From positions 5,322,501 to 5,386,500 of the forward strand of contig NZ_VIGB01000003.1 in assembly GCF_006636205.1 (NCBI RefSeq): a DNA stretch of 64,000 bases, given 5' to 3'. A program made the position numbers and the translations under genes. Position 1 is the stretch's first letter. Every line of letters begins with the position of its first letter. The notes beneath the pieces were generated by a model. It worked only from the letters and a program-made list of their open reading frames with translations, was not told where the DNA came from and did no database searches. This DNA comes from Kitasatospora acidiphila (lineage in GTDB: Bacteria; Actinomycetota; Actinomycetes; Streptomycetales; Streptomycetaceae). This document shows positions 33,015 to 42,478 of the stretch, piece by piece.

Positions 33015-34676
33015 ATGAGTTCCACTCTTGCTGGGTGGCTGCAGGCGCTCGCCCTGGTGGGTGCGCTGGCCCTGTGCTACCGACCGCTCGGCGACTACAT
33101 CGCCAAGCTCCTGACCACCGCCAAGCACCTCAGAGTCGAGCGCGGCCTCTACAAGCTGGTCGGCGTGGACGGCGATGCCGACCAGCGCTGGACCGCCTAC
33201 CTGCGCTCGGTGCTGGCCTTCTCGGCCGTCTCGGTGCTGTTCCTCTACGGCTTCATGCGCCTGCAGAGCCACCTGATGCTCAGCCTGGGCTTCAAGGCGG
33301 TCAACGAGCACAGTGCCTGGAACACCGCCATCTCGTTCGTGACCAACACCAACTGGCAGGACTACAGCGGCGAGTCCACCATGGGCCACCTGGTGCAGAT
33401 GGCCGGCCTGGCGGTGCAGAACTTCGTCTCCGCCGCCGTGGGCATCGCGGTGGTCGCCACGCTGATCCGCGGCTTCACCCGCTCCAAGACCGACCGGGTC
33501 GGCAACTTCTGGGTCGACCTGACCCGGATCTGCCTGCGCCTGCTGCTGCCGCTGTCGATCGTCTTCGCGATCGTCCTGGTCGCCAACGGCGTGATCCAGA
33601 ACTTCCACGGCTTCCACGACCTCACCACCCTGGGCGGCGACACCCAGTCGATCCCGGGCGGCCCGGTGGCCTCCCAGGAGGTCATCAAGGAACTGGGCAC
33701 CAACGGCGGCGGCTTCTTCGGCGCCAACTCGGCCCACCCGTTCGAGAACCCGAACGGCTTCACCAACTGGCTGGAGATCTTCCTGCTGCTGGTGATCTCG
33801 TTCTCGCTGCCCCGCACCTTCGGCAAGATGGTCGGCGACCACCGCCAGGGCTACGCGATCGTCTCGGTGATGGCCCTGTTCTGGACGGCCTCGGCCGCCC
33901 TGCTGACGTTCTTCGAGACCCACCCGGCCGGCACCGCGCTCAAGGCGGCCGGCGCGGCGATGGAGGGCAAGGAGGAGCGTTTCGGCCCGTGGGCCTCCGC
34001 TCTGTTCGCCTCCTCCACCACGCTCACCTCCACCGGTGCGGTGGACGCCGCGCACGACTCGCTGACCCCGGGCGGCGGCGGCGTGACGATCTTCGACATG
34101 ATGCTCGGCGAGATCGCGCCCGGCGGTACCGGCTCCGGCCTGTACGGCATGCTGATCCTGGCCATCGTGGCGGTCTTCGTCGCCGGCCTGATGGTCGGGC
34201 GCACCCCCGAATACCTGGGCAAGAAGCTGGGCGGGCGGGAGATGAAGTTCGCCTCCCTCTACATCCTGACCACCCCGGCCATCGTGCTGATCGGCACCGG
34301 TGTGGCGATGGCGCTGGGCGGTGAGCGGGCCAACATGGGCAACACCGGGGCGCACGGCTTCTCCGAGGTGCTGTACGCCTTCACCTCGGCGGCCAACAAC
34401 AACGGCTCCGCGTTCGGCGGCCTGACCGTCATCTCGCCCTGGTGGGACACCGCGCTGGGCCTGGCGATGGTGCTCGGCCGGTTCCTGCCGATCATCTTCG
34501 TGCTGGCGCTGGCGGGCTCGCTCGCCAAGCAGCAGCCGGTCCCGGCGTCCGCCGGCACCCTGCCCACCCACAAGCCGCTCTTCGTCGGTCTGCTCTCGGG
34601 CGTCGTCCTGATCGTCGTCGGCCTCACCTACTTCCCGGCCCTGGCTCTGGGGCCGATCGCGGAAGGTCTGCACTGA
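33015..34676 (+). CDS. kdpA: Potassium-transporting ATPase subunit KdpA
   Basis: KdpA is the K+ channel-like subunit with ten helices. The 553-residue protein has the selectivity loops in its four repeats (for example SFVTNTNWQDYSGEST, ELGTNGGGFFGANSAHPFENPN, ASSTTLTSTGAVDAAHDSLTPGGG and FTSAANNNGSAFGGL). These match the GTNGGG/TTNG pattern of the family. The length is normal. Its stop overlaps the kdpB ATG. Confidence 0.95.
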   Translation: MSSTLAGWLQALALVGALALCYRPLGDYIAKLLTTAKHLRVERGLYKLVGVDGDADQRWTAYLRSVLAFSAVSVLFLYGFMRLQSHLMLSLGFKAVNEHSAWNTAISFVTNTNWQDYSGESTMGHLVQMAGLAVQNFVSAAVGIAVVATLIRGFTRSKTDRVGNFWVDLTRICLRLLLPLSIVFAIVLVANGVIQNFHGFHDLTTLGGDTQSIPGGPVASQEVIKELGTNGGGFFGANSAHPFENPNGFTNWLEIFLLLVISFSLPRTFGKMVGDHRQGYAIVSVMALFWTASAALLTFFETHPAGTALKAAGAAMEGKEERFGPWASALFASSTTLTSTGAVDAAHDSLTPGGGGVTIFDMMLGEIAPGGTGSGLYGMLILAIVAVFVAGLMVGRTPEYLGKKLGGREMKFASLYILTTPAIVLIGTGVAMALGGERANMGNTGAHGFSEVLYAFTSAANNNGSAFGGLTVISPWWDTALGLAMVLGRFLPIIFVLALAGSLAKQQPVPASAGTLPTHKPLFVGLLSGVVLIVVGLTYFPALALGPIAEGLH

Positions 34677-36785
34677 TGTCCACCACACTCACTCCCGCAC
34701 CGGCCGAACAGGGGACGGCCCCCGCACCGCACAGAGCGTCCAGCGGCCTGCTGGACCCGAAGCTGATCGTCAAGTCGCTGCCGGACGCGGTGAAGAAGCT
34801 CGACCCCCGGGTGATGTTCAAGAACCCGGTGATGTTCGTGGTCGAGGTCGGCTCGGTGGTCACCACCGTGTCGGCGTGCGCCCACCCCTCGGTCTTCGCC
34901 TGGGCGATCACCATCTGGCTGTGGCTCACCACGATCTTCGCCAACCTGGCCGAGGCGGTGGCCGAGGGCCGCGGCAAGGCCCAGGCCGACACGCTGCGCA
35001 AGGCCAAGACCGAATCGGTTGCCCGCCGCCTGGTCAACTGGCCGGCGAGCAACGACGAGGAAGAAGTTCCGGGAACCCAGCTCCAGTTGGGCGACCACGT
35101 GGTCGTCGAGGCCGGCCAGGTCATCCCCGGTGACGGCGACGTGGTCGAGGGTGTCGCCTCCGTCGACGAGTCGGCGATCACCGGTGAATCCGCGCCGGTG
35201 ATCCGCGAGTCGGGCGGTGACCGCTCCGCGGTGACCGGTGGCACCAAGGTGCTCTCCGACAAGATCGTGGTGAAGATCGCCACCGAGCCCGGCAAGTCCT
35301 TCATCGACCGGATGATCGCCCTGGTCGAGGGCGCGGCCCGGCAGAAGACCCCCAACGAGATCGCCCTCAACATCCTGCTGGCCTCGCTGACCATCGTCTT
35401 CCTGGTCGCCGTGGTCACCCTGCAGCCGATGGCGACCTACGCCGGTGCGCCGCAGTCGATGATCGTGCTGGTCGCGCTGATCGTGGCGCTGATCCCGACC
35501 ACCATCGGCGCGCTGCTCTCCGCGATCGGCATCGCCGGCATGGACCGCCTGGTGCAGCGCAACGTGCTGGCCATGTCCGGGCGGGCGGTCGAGGCCGCCG
35601 GTGACGTCAACACCCTGCTGCTGGACAAGACCGGCACCATCACCCTGGGCAACCGCCAGGCCGCCGAGTTCCTGCCCGCCGAAGGCGTGTCCCGGGACGA
35701 ACTGGCCGACGCCGCCCAGCTGTCCAGCCTCGCCGACGAGACCCCGAGGGCCGCTCGATCGTGGTGCTCGCCAAGACCGACTACGGTCTGCGGGCCCGCG
35801 AGCAGGGCGAGTTGACGCACGCCACCTGGGTGCCGTTCACCGCCCAGACCCGCATGTCCGGCGTCGACCTGGAGGAGGCCGACGGCCTGCACCAGGTCCG
35901 CAAGGGCGCGGCCGGCTCGGTGGCCAACTGGGTCACCGACAACGCCGGCACGGTCGGCTCCGACGTCGCCCAGCTGGTCGACGGCATCTCCGCGGCCGGC
36001 GGCACCCCCTGGTGGTCGCCATCAGGATCGCCGATGCGCCGGCCCGCGTGCTCGGGGTGATCTACCTCAAGGACGTGGTCAAGGAGGGCATGCGCGAGCG
36101 GTTCGACGAACTGCGCCGGATGGGCATCAAGACCATCATGATCACGGGTGACAACCCGCTGACCGCCAAGGCGATCGCGGACGAGGCCGGCGTGGACGAC
36201 TTCCTCGCCGAGGCCACTCCCGAGGACAAGATGGCCCTGATCAAGAAGGAGCAGGAGGGCGGCAAGCTGGTCGCGATGACCGGCGACGGCACCAATGACG
36301 CCCCCGCCCTGGCCCAGGCCGACGTCGGCGTGGCGATGAACACCGGCACCATGGCGGCCAAGGAGGCCGGCAACATGGTGGACCTGGACTCCAACCCCAC
36401 CAAGCTGATCGAGATCGTCGAGATCGGCAAGCAACTGCTGATCACCCGCGGCGCGTTGACCACCTTCTCGATCGCCAACGACGTCGCCAAGTACTTCGCG
36501 ATCATCCCCGCGATGTTCGCCAGCGTGTACCCCGGTCTGAAGCACCTGAACATCATGGGTCTGCACAGCCCGACCTCGGCGATCACCTCGGCGATCATCT
36601 TCAACGCGCTGGTCATCATCGGGCTCATCCCGCTCGCCCTGCGCGGTGTCAAGTACCGTCCCTCCAATGCCAGTTCGCTGCTGGCCCGGAACATCGGGGT
36701 GTACGGGATCGGCGGCCTGATCGTGCCGTTCATCGGAATCAAGGCGATCGACCTGATCGTCCAGTTCATCCCCGGCCTGCGCTGA
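34676..36785 (+). pseudogene. kdpB: Potassium-transporting P-type ATPase subunit KdpB, frameshifted twice as sequenced
   Basis: KdpB is the catalytic P-type ATPase. All motifs are encoded but in three frames: TGES and the phosphorylation site DKTGTIT (Asp317) in frame one, the nucleotide-binding domain in frame two from about 35750, and MTGDGTNDAPALAQADVGVAM with the last helices in frame three from about 36010. One extra C at the run 35742-35745 (restoring DETPEGRSIVVLAKTDYG) and one at 36005-36009 (restoring GGTPLVVAIRIADA) give a normal protein of about 703 residues. The rest of the operon is intact, so I regard both as base-calling errors. Confidence 0.9.
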
Positions 36786-36808
36786 GCAGCGGAAGGAGGA
36801 GAAAGACC

Positions 36809-37444
36809 ATGTCCAAGCCCCTGCCCGCCGCGGTGCGCACCTACGCCACCGCCTTGCGGATGCTGCTGGTACTGACCGTGATCCTGGGCATCGCCTACCC
36901 GTTGCTGGTCACCGGGATCAGCCAGGTCGCGTTCGCCGACAAGGCCAACGGCTCGGTCGTGACGTCCGACGGCAAGGAGATCGGGTCCAGCCTGCTGGGC
37001 CAGAACTACGACCTGCCCAAGACCAACCCGAACGACCCCAAGGAGACGCCCAAGCCGGACCCGAAGTGGTTCCAGCCGCGTCCCTCGGCGGCCGGTTACG
37101 ACCCGCACGGCTCGGCCGCCAGCAACCTCGGCCCCAACGACGACGGTCTGACCAAGACCATCGAGCAGCGCCGCACCGACGTCGCGGCCTTCGACAAGGT
37201 CGACCCGGCCGGCGTGCCGGCCGACGCGCTGACCGCCTCCGGCTCCGGCCTCGACCCGCACATCTCCACGGCCTACGCCAAGGAGCAGGTCAACCGGGTC
37301 GTCCAGGCCCGCGGTGGCAAGGTGACGGCCGATCAGCTGAACGCGCTGATCTCCAAGTACACCGACGGCCGCTCGCTCGGCTTCCTCGGTGCCCCGGGTG
37401 TCAACGTGGTGCTGCTCAACAAGGCGTTGAGCGAGCTCCAGTGA
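36809..37444 (+). CDS. kdpC: Potassium-transporting ATPase subunit KdpC
   Basis: KdpC is the periplasmic-side subunit with one N-terminal helix (about 17-38, LLVLTVILGIAYPLLVTGISQ). The 211-residue protein has the conserved FQPRPSAAGYDPHGSAASNLGPN, SGLDPHISTAYAKEQVNRV and GRSLGFLGAPGVNVVLLN motifs. The start has a strong GGAAGGAGGA site. It is followed by the kdp terminator. Confidence 0.95.
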   Translation: MSKPLPAAVRTYATALRMLLVLTVILGIAYPLLVTGISQVAFADKANGSVVTSDGKEIGSSLLGQNYDLPKTNPNDPKETPKPDPKWFQPRPSAAGYDPHGSAASNLGPNDDGLTKTIEQRRTDVAAFDKVDPAGVPADALTASGSGLDPHISTAYAKEQVNRVVQARGGKVTADQLNALISKYTDGRSLGFLGAPGVNVVLLNKALSELQ

Positions 37445-37458
37445 CAACCGCCTCGATC

Positions 37459-37500
37459 ACGTGACTGGACCGGCCCCCCCGCGGGCCGGTCCAGTCACGT
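37459..37500 (+). terminator. Hairpin between kdpC and kdpD
   Basis: Seventeen-base perfect arms (37459-37475 and 37484-37500, arm ACGTGACTGGACCGGCC) surround a CCCCCGCG loop. It probably attenuates transcription between the transporter and regulator genes. Confidence 0.8.
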
Positions 37501-37529
37501 CTCCGCCCACCCTCCTGAAGAGAGGACCC

Positions 37530-40106
37530 ATGGCTCGCGATCTCGCCGCCACCGCCCCGCCCCGGCGCGGGCGGCTGAGGGTGTACCTCGGCTCGGCCCC
37601 CGGAGTCGGCAAGACCTACCGGATGCTGGACGAGGCCCGGCGCAGACAGGACCGCGGTGCCGACGTGGTGGTGGGCTACATCGAGTGCCACGGCCGCAAG
37701 CACACCGAGGCGATGCTCGACGGCCTGGAGGTGGTGCCCCGGCTGCACCGCGACTACCGCGGCACCGACTTCACCGAGATGGACATCGACGCCATCGTGG
37801 CCCGCCGCCCCGGTGTGGTCCTGGTGGACGAGCTGGCCCACAGCAACATCCCCGGCGGCCGGCACGCCAAGCGCTGGCAGGACGTCGAGGAGCTGCTAGC
37901 CGCCGGCCTGGACGTGATCACCACGGTCAACGTCCAGCACCTGGAGAGCCTCAACGACGTGGTCCAGAAGATCACCGGCACCCCGCAGCGGGAGACCGTG
38001 CCGGACGAGGTGGTCCGCCGGGCCGACCAGATCGAACTCGTCGACATGGCCCCGCAGGCGCTGCGCCGGCGGATGGCCCATGGCAACGTCTACAAGGCCG
38101 AGAAGGTGGACGCCGCGCTCACCAACTACTTCCGGGTCGGGAACCTGACGGCGCTGCGGGAGCTCGCCCTGCTCTGGGTGGCCGGCCGGGTCGACGAGGG
38201 GCTGCGCGACTACCGTGCCGAGCACAACATCGACCGGGTGTGGGAGACCCGGGAGCGGGTGGTGGTCGCGCTCACCGGCGGGCCGGAGGGCGAGACCCTG
38301 ATCCGCCGCGCCGCCCGGATCGCCGACCGCACGGCGGCCGGCCAGCTGCTCGCCGTGCACGTCACCCGAAGTGACGGCCTGGCGGGTGCCTCCCCGGCGG
38401 CGCTGGCCAACCAGCGGCGGCTGGTGGAGACCCTGGGCGGCAGCTACCACGTGGTGGTGGGCGACCACATCCCCACCGCCCTGCTCGGCTTCGCCCGCGC
38501 CAACGACGCCACCCAGCTGGTGCTCGGCACCAGCCGGCGCGGCCGCACCGCCCGGTTCCTCACCGGCCCGGGCATCGGCGAGACCACCGTGGACGCCTCC
38601 GAGGACATCGACGTCCACATGGTCACCCATGAGTTCACCGGGCGCGGCCGGCTGCTGCCCTCGCTGGGCCGGCGGCACTCCCGGGGGCGCACGGTGGCCG
38701 GCTTCGCCTCCGGGCTGGCGCTGCCGTTCGGGCTCACCGGCGTCCTCTCCCAGCTGCACCACACCCTCAACCTGACCACCGACGCCCTGCTATTCCAGCT
38801 CGGCGTGGTCGCGGTGGCGCTGCTCGGCGGCGCCGCCTCCGCCCTGGTGGCCTCGCTGATCGCCTCGCTGCTGCTGAACTACTACTTCATCCCGCCGGTG
38901 CACACCTTCACCATCGGCGAGACCAACAACGTGATCGCCCTGATGGTCTTCGCGGCGGTCGCGCTCACCGTCTCCACCGTGGTGGACCGGGCCGCCCGGC
39001 AGACCCAGCGGGCGGCCAGCGCCACGGCGGAGGCGGAGAGCCTGTCCACCCTGGCCGGCACCGTGCTGCGCAGCCGGGAGACCGACGCCTCGGCCATACC
39101 GAACCTGCTCGACCACTCCCGCAACACCTTCGGCCTGGACTCGGTGGCGCTGCTCTCCCGGGAGACCGGCGACGTGCTGGCCCGCAGCGACGCCTCCGGC
39201 CCGCGGGACACCCACGGCACCGACACCACCGAGGTGCCGGTGGGCAGCGACGAGCTGCTGATCCTCACCGGGCGCCGGCTGCCGGCCGACCAGCAGCGGA
39301 TGCTGACCGCCTTCGCCGCCCATGTGGCCGCCGCCCTGGAGCGCGACCGGCTGGCCGCGGTGGCGGCCGAGGTGGAGCCGATCAAGGCCGCCGACAAGAT
39401 GCGCACCGCGCTGCTGGCCGCGGTCAGCCACGATCTGCGCACCCCGCTGGCGGCGGCGCTGGCCTCGGTCGGCTCGCTGCGCAGCCCGGACGTGGAGTTC
39501 TCACCGGAGGACGTCGCCGAACTGCTGGCCACCGCCGACGAGTCGCTGGTCAAGCTGACCCGGCTGGTGGACAACCTGCTCGACATGAGCCGGCTGCAGG
39601 CCGGCGCGCTCACCCTGCACCTGGCGCCGGTCCACCTGGAGGAGGTGCTGCCCAGGGCGCTGGACTCCCTGCAGGACCCGGACGCCCCGGTGCAGCCGCT
39701 CGGCCTGGAGACCGCGCCCGCCGTGCTGGCCGACCCGCCGCTGCTGGAGCGGGTGCTGGCCAACGTGATCACCAACGCGCTGCGGCACAACGCCCCCGGC
39801 GCCCCGGTGCTGGTCAGCGCCAGCGCCTACCCGAGCCCCGAGCCCGGCGGCCGGCCCGCCGAGCAGGTGCAGATCCGGATCGCCGACCGCGGCCCCGGCA
39901 TCCCGCCGGCCGACCGGGACCGGGTGTTCCTGCCGTTCCAGCGGCTCGGCGACACCGACAACACCACCGGCGTGGGCCTCGGGCTGGCGCTCTCCCGGGG
40001 ACTGGCCGAGGCGATGGGCGGCACCCTGGAGGTCGAGGACACGCCCGGCGGCGGCACCACCATGCTGCTCACCCTGCCCGCGGCACCACAGGAGGAGGTC
40101 TCTTGA
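37530..40106 (+). CDS. kdpD: KdpD sensor histidine kinase
   Basis: KdpD senses K+ limitation and phosphorylates KdpE. ATG 37530 has GAGAGGA upstream. The 858-residue protein has, in order, the KdpD N-terminal ATPase-like domain with Walker A (SAPGVGKTYRML, about 24-35) and VVLVDELAHSNIPG; a Usp domain (about 240-370); four close helices (about 390-490); a GAF-like region; HisKA with His634 (AAVSHDLRTPLAAA); and HATPase (NVITNALRHN, DRGPGIPPADRDRVFLPF, GVGLGLALSRGLAEAMGG). It is a full-length family member. Confidence 0.95.
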   Translation: MARDLAATAPPRRGRLRVYLGSAPGVGKTYRMLDEARRRQDRGADVVVGYIECHGRKHTEAMLDGLEVVPRLHRDYRGTDFTEMDIDAIVARRPGVVLVDELAHSNIPGGRHAKRWQDVEELLAAGLDVITTVNVQHLESLNDVVQKITGTPQRETVPDEVVRRADQIELVDMAPQALRRRMAHGNVYKAEKVDAALTNYFRVGNLTALRELALLWVAGRVDEGLRDYRAEHNIDRVWETRERVVVALTGGPEGETLIRRAARIADRTAAGQLLAVHVTRSDGLAGASPAALANQRRLVETLGGSYHVVVGDHIPTALLGFARANDATQLVLGTSRRGRTARFLTGPGIGETTVDASEDIDVHMVTHEFTGRGRLLPSLGRRHSRGRTVAGFASGLALPFGLTGVLSQLHHTLNLTTDALLFQLGVVAVALLGGAASALVASLIASLLLNYYFIPPVHTFTIGETNNVIALMVFAAVALTVSTVVDRAARQTQRAASATAEAESLSTLAGTVLRSRETDASAIPNLLDHSRNTFGLDSVALLSRETGDVLARSDASGPRDTHGTDTTEVPVGSDELLILTGRRLPADQQRMLTAFAAHVAAALERDRLAAVAAEVEPIKAADKMRTALLAAVSHDLRTPLAAALASVGSLRSPDVEFSPEDVAELLATADESLVKLTRLVDNLLDMSRLQAGALTLHLAPVHLEEVLPRALDSLQDPDAPVQPLGLETAPAVLADPPLLERVLANVITNALRHNAPGAPVLVSASAYPSPEPGGRPAEQVQIRIADRGPGIPPADRDRVFLPFQRLGDTDNTTGVGLGLALSRGLAEAMGGTLEVEDTPGGGTTMLLTLPAAPQEEVS

Positions 40107-40789
40107 ATCAGATCCTGATCGTGGACGACGAACCGCAGCTGCTGCGGGCACTGCGGATCAATCTGCGGGCCCGCTCCTACCAGGTGGCCACCGCCGACAC
40201 CGCCGCGGCCGCCCTGGAAGCCGCCTCCCGGTCCCGGCCGGACGCGGTGCTGCTCGACCTGGGCCTGCCCGACCTGGACGGCGTGCAGGTGATCCACCGG
40301 CTGCGGGACCGCGGCCAGGTGCCGATCATCGTGCTCTCCGGCCGCAGCGGCGCGGACGACAAGATCCAGGCGCTGGACGCGGGCGCCGACGACTACGTGA
40401 CCAAGCCGTTCCTGATGGACGAGCTGTTCGCCCGGCTGCGGGCCGTGCTGCGCCGCCCGGGCACCGCGGCCCTGCTGAACCAGGTGGTGATCGGCGACCA
40501 CGTGGTGGACCTGACGGCCGGCACGGTGACCAGGGTGGCCGGGCACGGGCCGCTTCAGCTGCGGCTCACCCCCACCGAGTGGAAGATCCTCACCATGCTG
40601 CTGGCCAGCCCCGGACGGCTGCTGCCGGGCCGCCAGATCCTGCGTGCCGTCTGGGGTCCCGGGCACGAGGAACGCGGCAACTACCTGCGGGTCTACCTGG
40701 CCGGACTGCGCCGCAAGTTGGAGCGCGACCCGGCCCGGCCGCGCCATCTGATCACCGAGCCGGGGATCGGTTACCGCTACGAGCCCTGA
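40103..40789 (+). CDS. kdpE: KdpE response regulator (OmpR/PhoB family)
   Basis: The 228-residue regulator starts at TTG with GGAGGAGG just upstream and overlaps the kdpD stop by four bases. The receiver has the acidic pair (VDDEPQL), phospho-acceptor Asp52 (LLDLGLPDLDG), a Ser switch (VLSGRSG) and Lys (YVTKPF). A winged-helix output domain follows (LTPTEWKILTMLLASPGRLL). The expected target is the kdp promoter. I propose that it also binds the matching boxes upstream of three further genes in this island. Confidence 0.95.
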   Translation: MNQILIVDDEPQLLRALRINLRARSYQVATADTAAAALEAASRSRPDAVLLDLGLPDLDGVQVIHRLRDRGQVPIIVLSGRSGADDKIQALDAGADDYVTKPFLMDELFARLRAVLRRPGTAALLNQVVIGDHVVDLTAGTVTRVAGHGPLQLRLTPTEWKILTMLLASPGRLLPGRQILRAVWGPGHEERGNYLRVYLAGLRRKLERDPARPRHLITEPGIGYRYEP

Positions 40790-40805
40790 CGCCTCCTCCG
40801 GTCCG

Positions 40806-40859
40806 CGCTAATGATCCGTCAAGACCGTGGTCGCGGGTGCCAAAGGAGCGTCAAGGAGG
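40806..40859 (+). promoter_or_regulatory. Candidate KdpE-type boxes and promoter upstream of the gene at 40922
   Basis: Units start at 40806 (CGCTAATGATC), 40817 (CGTCAAGACCG), 40838 (TGCCAAAGGAG) and 40849 (CGTCAAGGAGG), with 11-21-11 spacing. A good -10 (TAGCTT, 40884-40889) begins 35 bases after the last unit starts and no -35 is evident, as expected for activator-dependent promoters. Confidence 0.5.
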
Positions 40860-40921
40860 CGCAGAATCCTCGATGCGCGCGGCTAGCTTCAGTCGTGCGG
40901 AAACGGGGAGGACGCGCGGCG

Positions 40922-42475
40922 ATGGCAGTCGGGGAGCGAACAGCGGTGGTATCGGGGGAGGGTCCGTCCGGGGGGACGGGCCCTGATACCGGAAGCACGA
41001 CTGCCGCGCCGCGCACCGCGATCCAGGCGGTGGCCGGCGGGCTGACCCTGCCGGCCCGGCTGCGGCGGCTCCGGGCGGCCGGACACTGGACCACCCCGCG
41101 CCGGGTCCGGGCCCTCACCGCGGCGGTGCTGGCCGCCCTGCTGCTGATGATCGGGCTCACCGCGAGCCTGCTGACCGGCGCCCGGGACGCCGTGGACGAG
41201 ATCGGCCACCGCACCGCCCCGCAGGCCGAGCGGGCCGCCGACCTGTACTTCGCGCTCGGCGACATGGACGCCCAGGCCGCCAACCTGCTGCTGGTGGGCG
41301 CCGATTCACAGCACGCCGGCCAGCGCGACGGCGTCCACAACACCTATGAGCAGCGCCGCGCACAGGCCGACAGCGATCTGGAGCAGGCCACCGAGGCGGT
41401 CGGCGGCAGCGCTGCGGCCCGCCAGGCGGCCCGGGCCGAGCTGGACGCGCTCGGCCAGTACGAGGGCCTGGTGGCCCGGATGGACGAGCAGGAGGGCGCC
41501 GCCAAGGCCGGCCCTGGACACCCGCCGGCGGACGCGCTCGCCACCTACCGGCAGGCCACCGACCTGCTGCGGACCCAGCTGCTGCCGGGCGCCGACCAGG
41601 TGGCCAAGAGCAACGCCGACGCCGTCGACCGGCGGTACGCCGACGAGCGGTCCGCGCTGGGCAGCGGCTTCTGGGAGCTGCTCGGCAGCGGCCTGCTGGT
41701 GCTGATCGCCATCGCCGTGCTGCAGCGCACCCTGGCGGTCCGCTACCGCCGGCTGCTCTCCCCGCCGCTGCTGCTCGCCGGGGTGCTCACGCTGGCCGGC
41801 CTGATCTGGGCGGTCACGCTGACCTCGGGCACCTCGGACCGGCTGCACACCGCCAAGGTGGACGCCTACGACTCGGTGCTCTCGCTCGGCCGGGCCCAGG
41901 CGGTGGCCTACGACTCCAACGCCGACGAGAGCCGCTGGCTGGTCGACCCGGAGCGGGCGGGCCAGTACCAGCAGAGCTTCCTCGACAAGAGCCAGCAGAT
42001 AGCCGGCTTCGACGGCATCGCCGACTACTCCGGCTACCTGCCGAGGCTGTCCGCCGCGGTCAACGCGCACCACACCGCCGCCGACGCGGTCGACTTCCGC
42101 GGCTACCTCGGCGACGAGCTGCGCAACATCACCTTCCCCGGCGAGCAGCAGGCCGCCGACAAGCTGCTGGACGACTACCTGACCTACCAGCAGGACGACG
42201 CCAAGATCCGCGAACTCAACGGCCAGGGCAAGCTCGCCGACGCGATCACCTTCGACACCGGTACCAACCCGGGGCAGTCCGACGGTGACTTCACGGCGCT
42301 CAGCAACGACTTCGACACCGTGGTCGGGATCAACCAGCAGGCGTTCCACCAGGCGGTCAGCCAGAGCGACGACGACCTCGGCGCGGGCAGCGCGGCCGGT
42401 CTCGGGGTGCTCGGCGCGGGCGCCCTGGTGCTGGCGGTGCTGGCGGTGCGGCCGCGGCTGCGCGAGTACCGCTGA
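40922..42475 (+). CDS. Membrane protein with two extracytoplasmic helical domains (sensor-like, output domain absent)
   Basis: The 517-residue product has a 75-residue cytoplasmic tail, helix one at about 77-97 and an extracellular helical region of about 165 residues rich in Ala/Gln/Asp (four-helix-bundle look, as in chemoreceptor ligand domains). A close helix pair follows (about 265-285 and 295-315), then a second ectodomain (about 320-480) and a last helix (about 487-508). There is no kinase, HAMP or methyl-accepting domain. Family unknown. It follows kdpE and carries the same promoter boxes, which suggests a role in osmotic or K+ response. Confidence 0.7.
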   Translation: MAVGERTAVVSGEGPSGGTGPDTGSTTAAPRTAIQAVAGGLTLPARLRRLRAAGHWTTPRRVRALTAAVLAALLLMIGLTASLLTGARDAVDEIGHRTAPQAERAADLYFALGDMDAQAANLLLVGADSQHAGQRDGVHNTYEQRRAQADSDLEQATEAVGGSAAARQAARAELDALGQYEGLVARMDEQEGAAKAGPGHPPADALATYRQATDLLRTQLLPGADQVAKSNADAVDRRYADERSALGSGFWELLGSGLLVLIAIAVLQRTLAVRYRRLLSPPLLLAGVLTLAGLIWAVTLTSGTSDRLHTAKVDAYDSVLSLGRAQAVAYDSNADESRWLVDPERAGQYQQSFLDKSQQIAGFDGIADYSGYLPRLSAAVNAHHTAADAVDFRGYLGDELRNITFPGEQQAADKLLDDYLTYQQDDAKIRELNGQGKLADAITFDTGTNPGQSDGDFTALSNDFDTVVGINQQAFHQAVSQSDDDLGAGSAAGLGVLGAGALVLAVLAVRPRLREYR

Positions 42476-42478
42476 CGG

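Noticed and set aside
35740..36010. Programmed frameshifting in kdpB
   Set aside because: The breaks lie at plain C-runs without slippery heptamers or downstream structure, and three other genes in the window have the same kind of break.
37461..37529. GTG at 37461 as the start of kdpD
   Set aside because: It lies within the terminator hairpin and has no ribosome site. ATG 37530 has GAGAGGA and gives the standard KdpD N-terminus.
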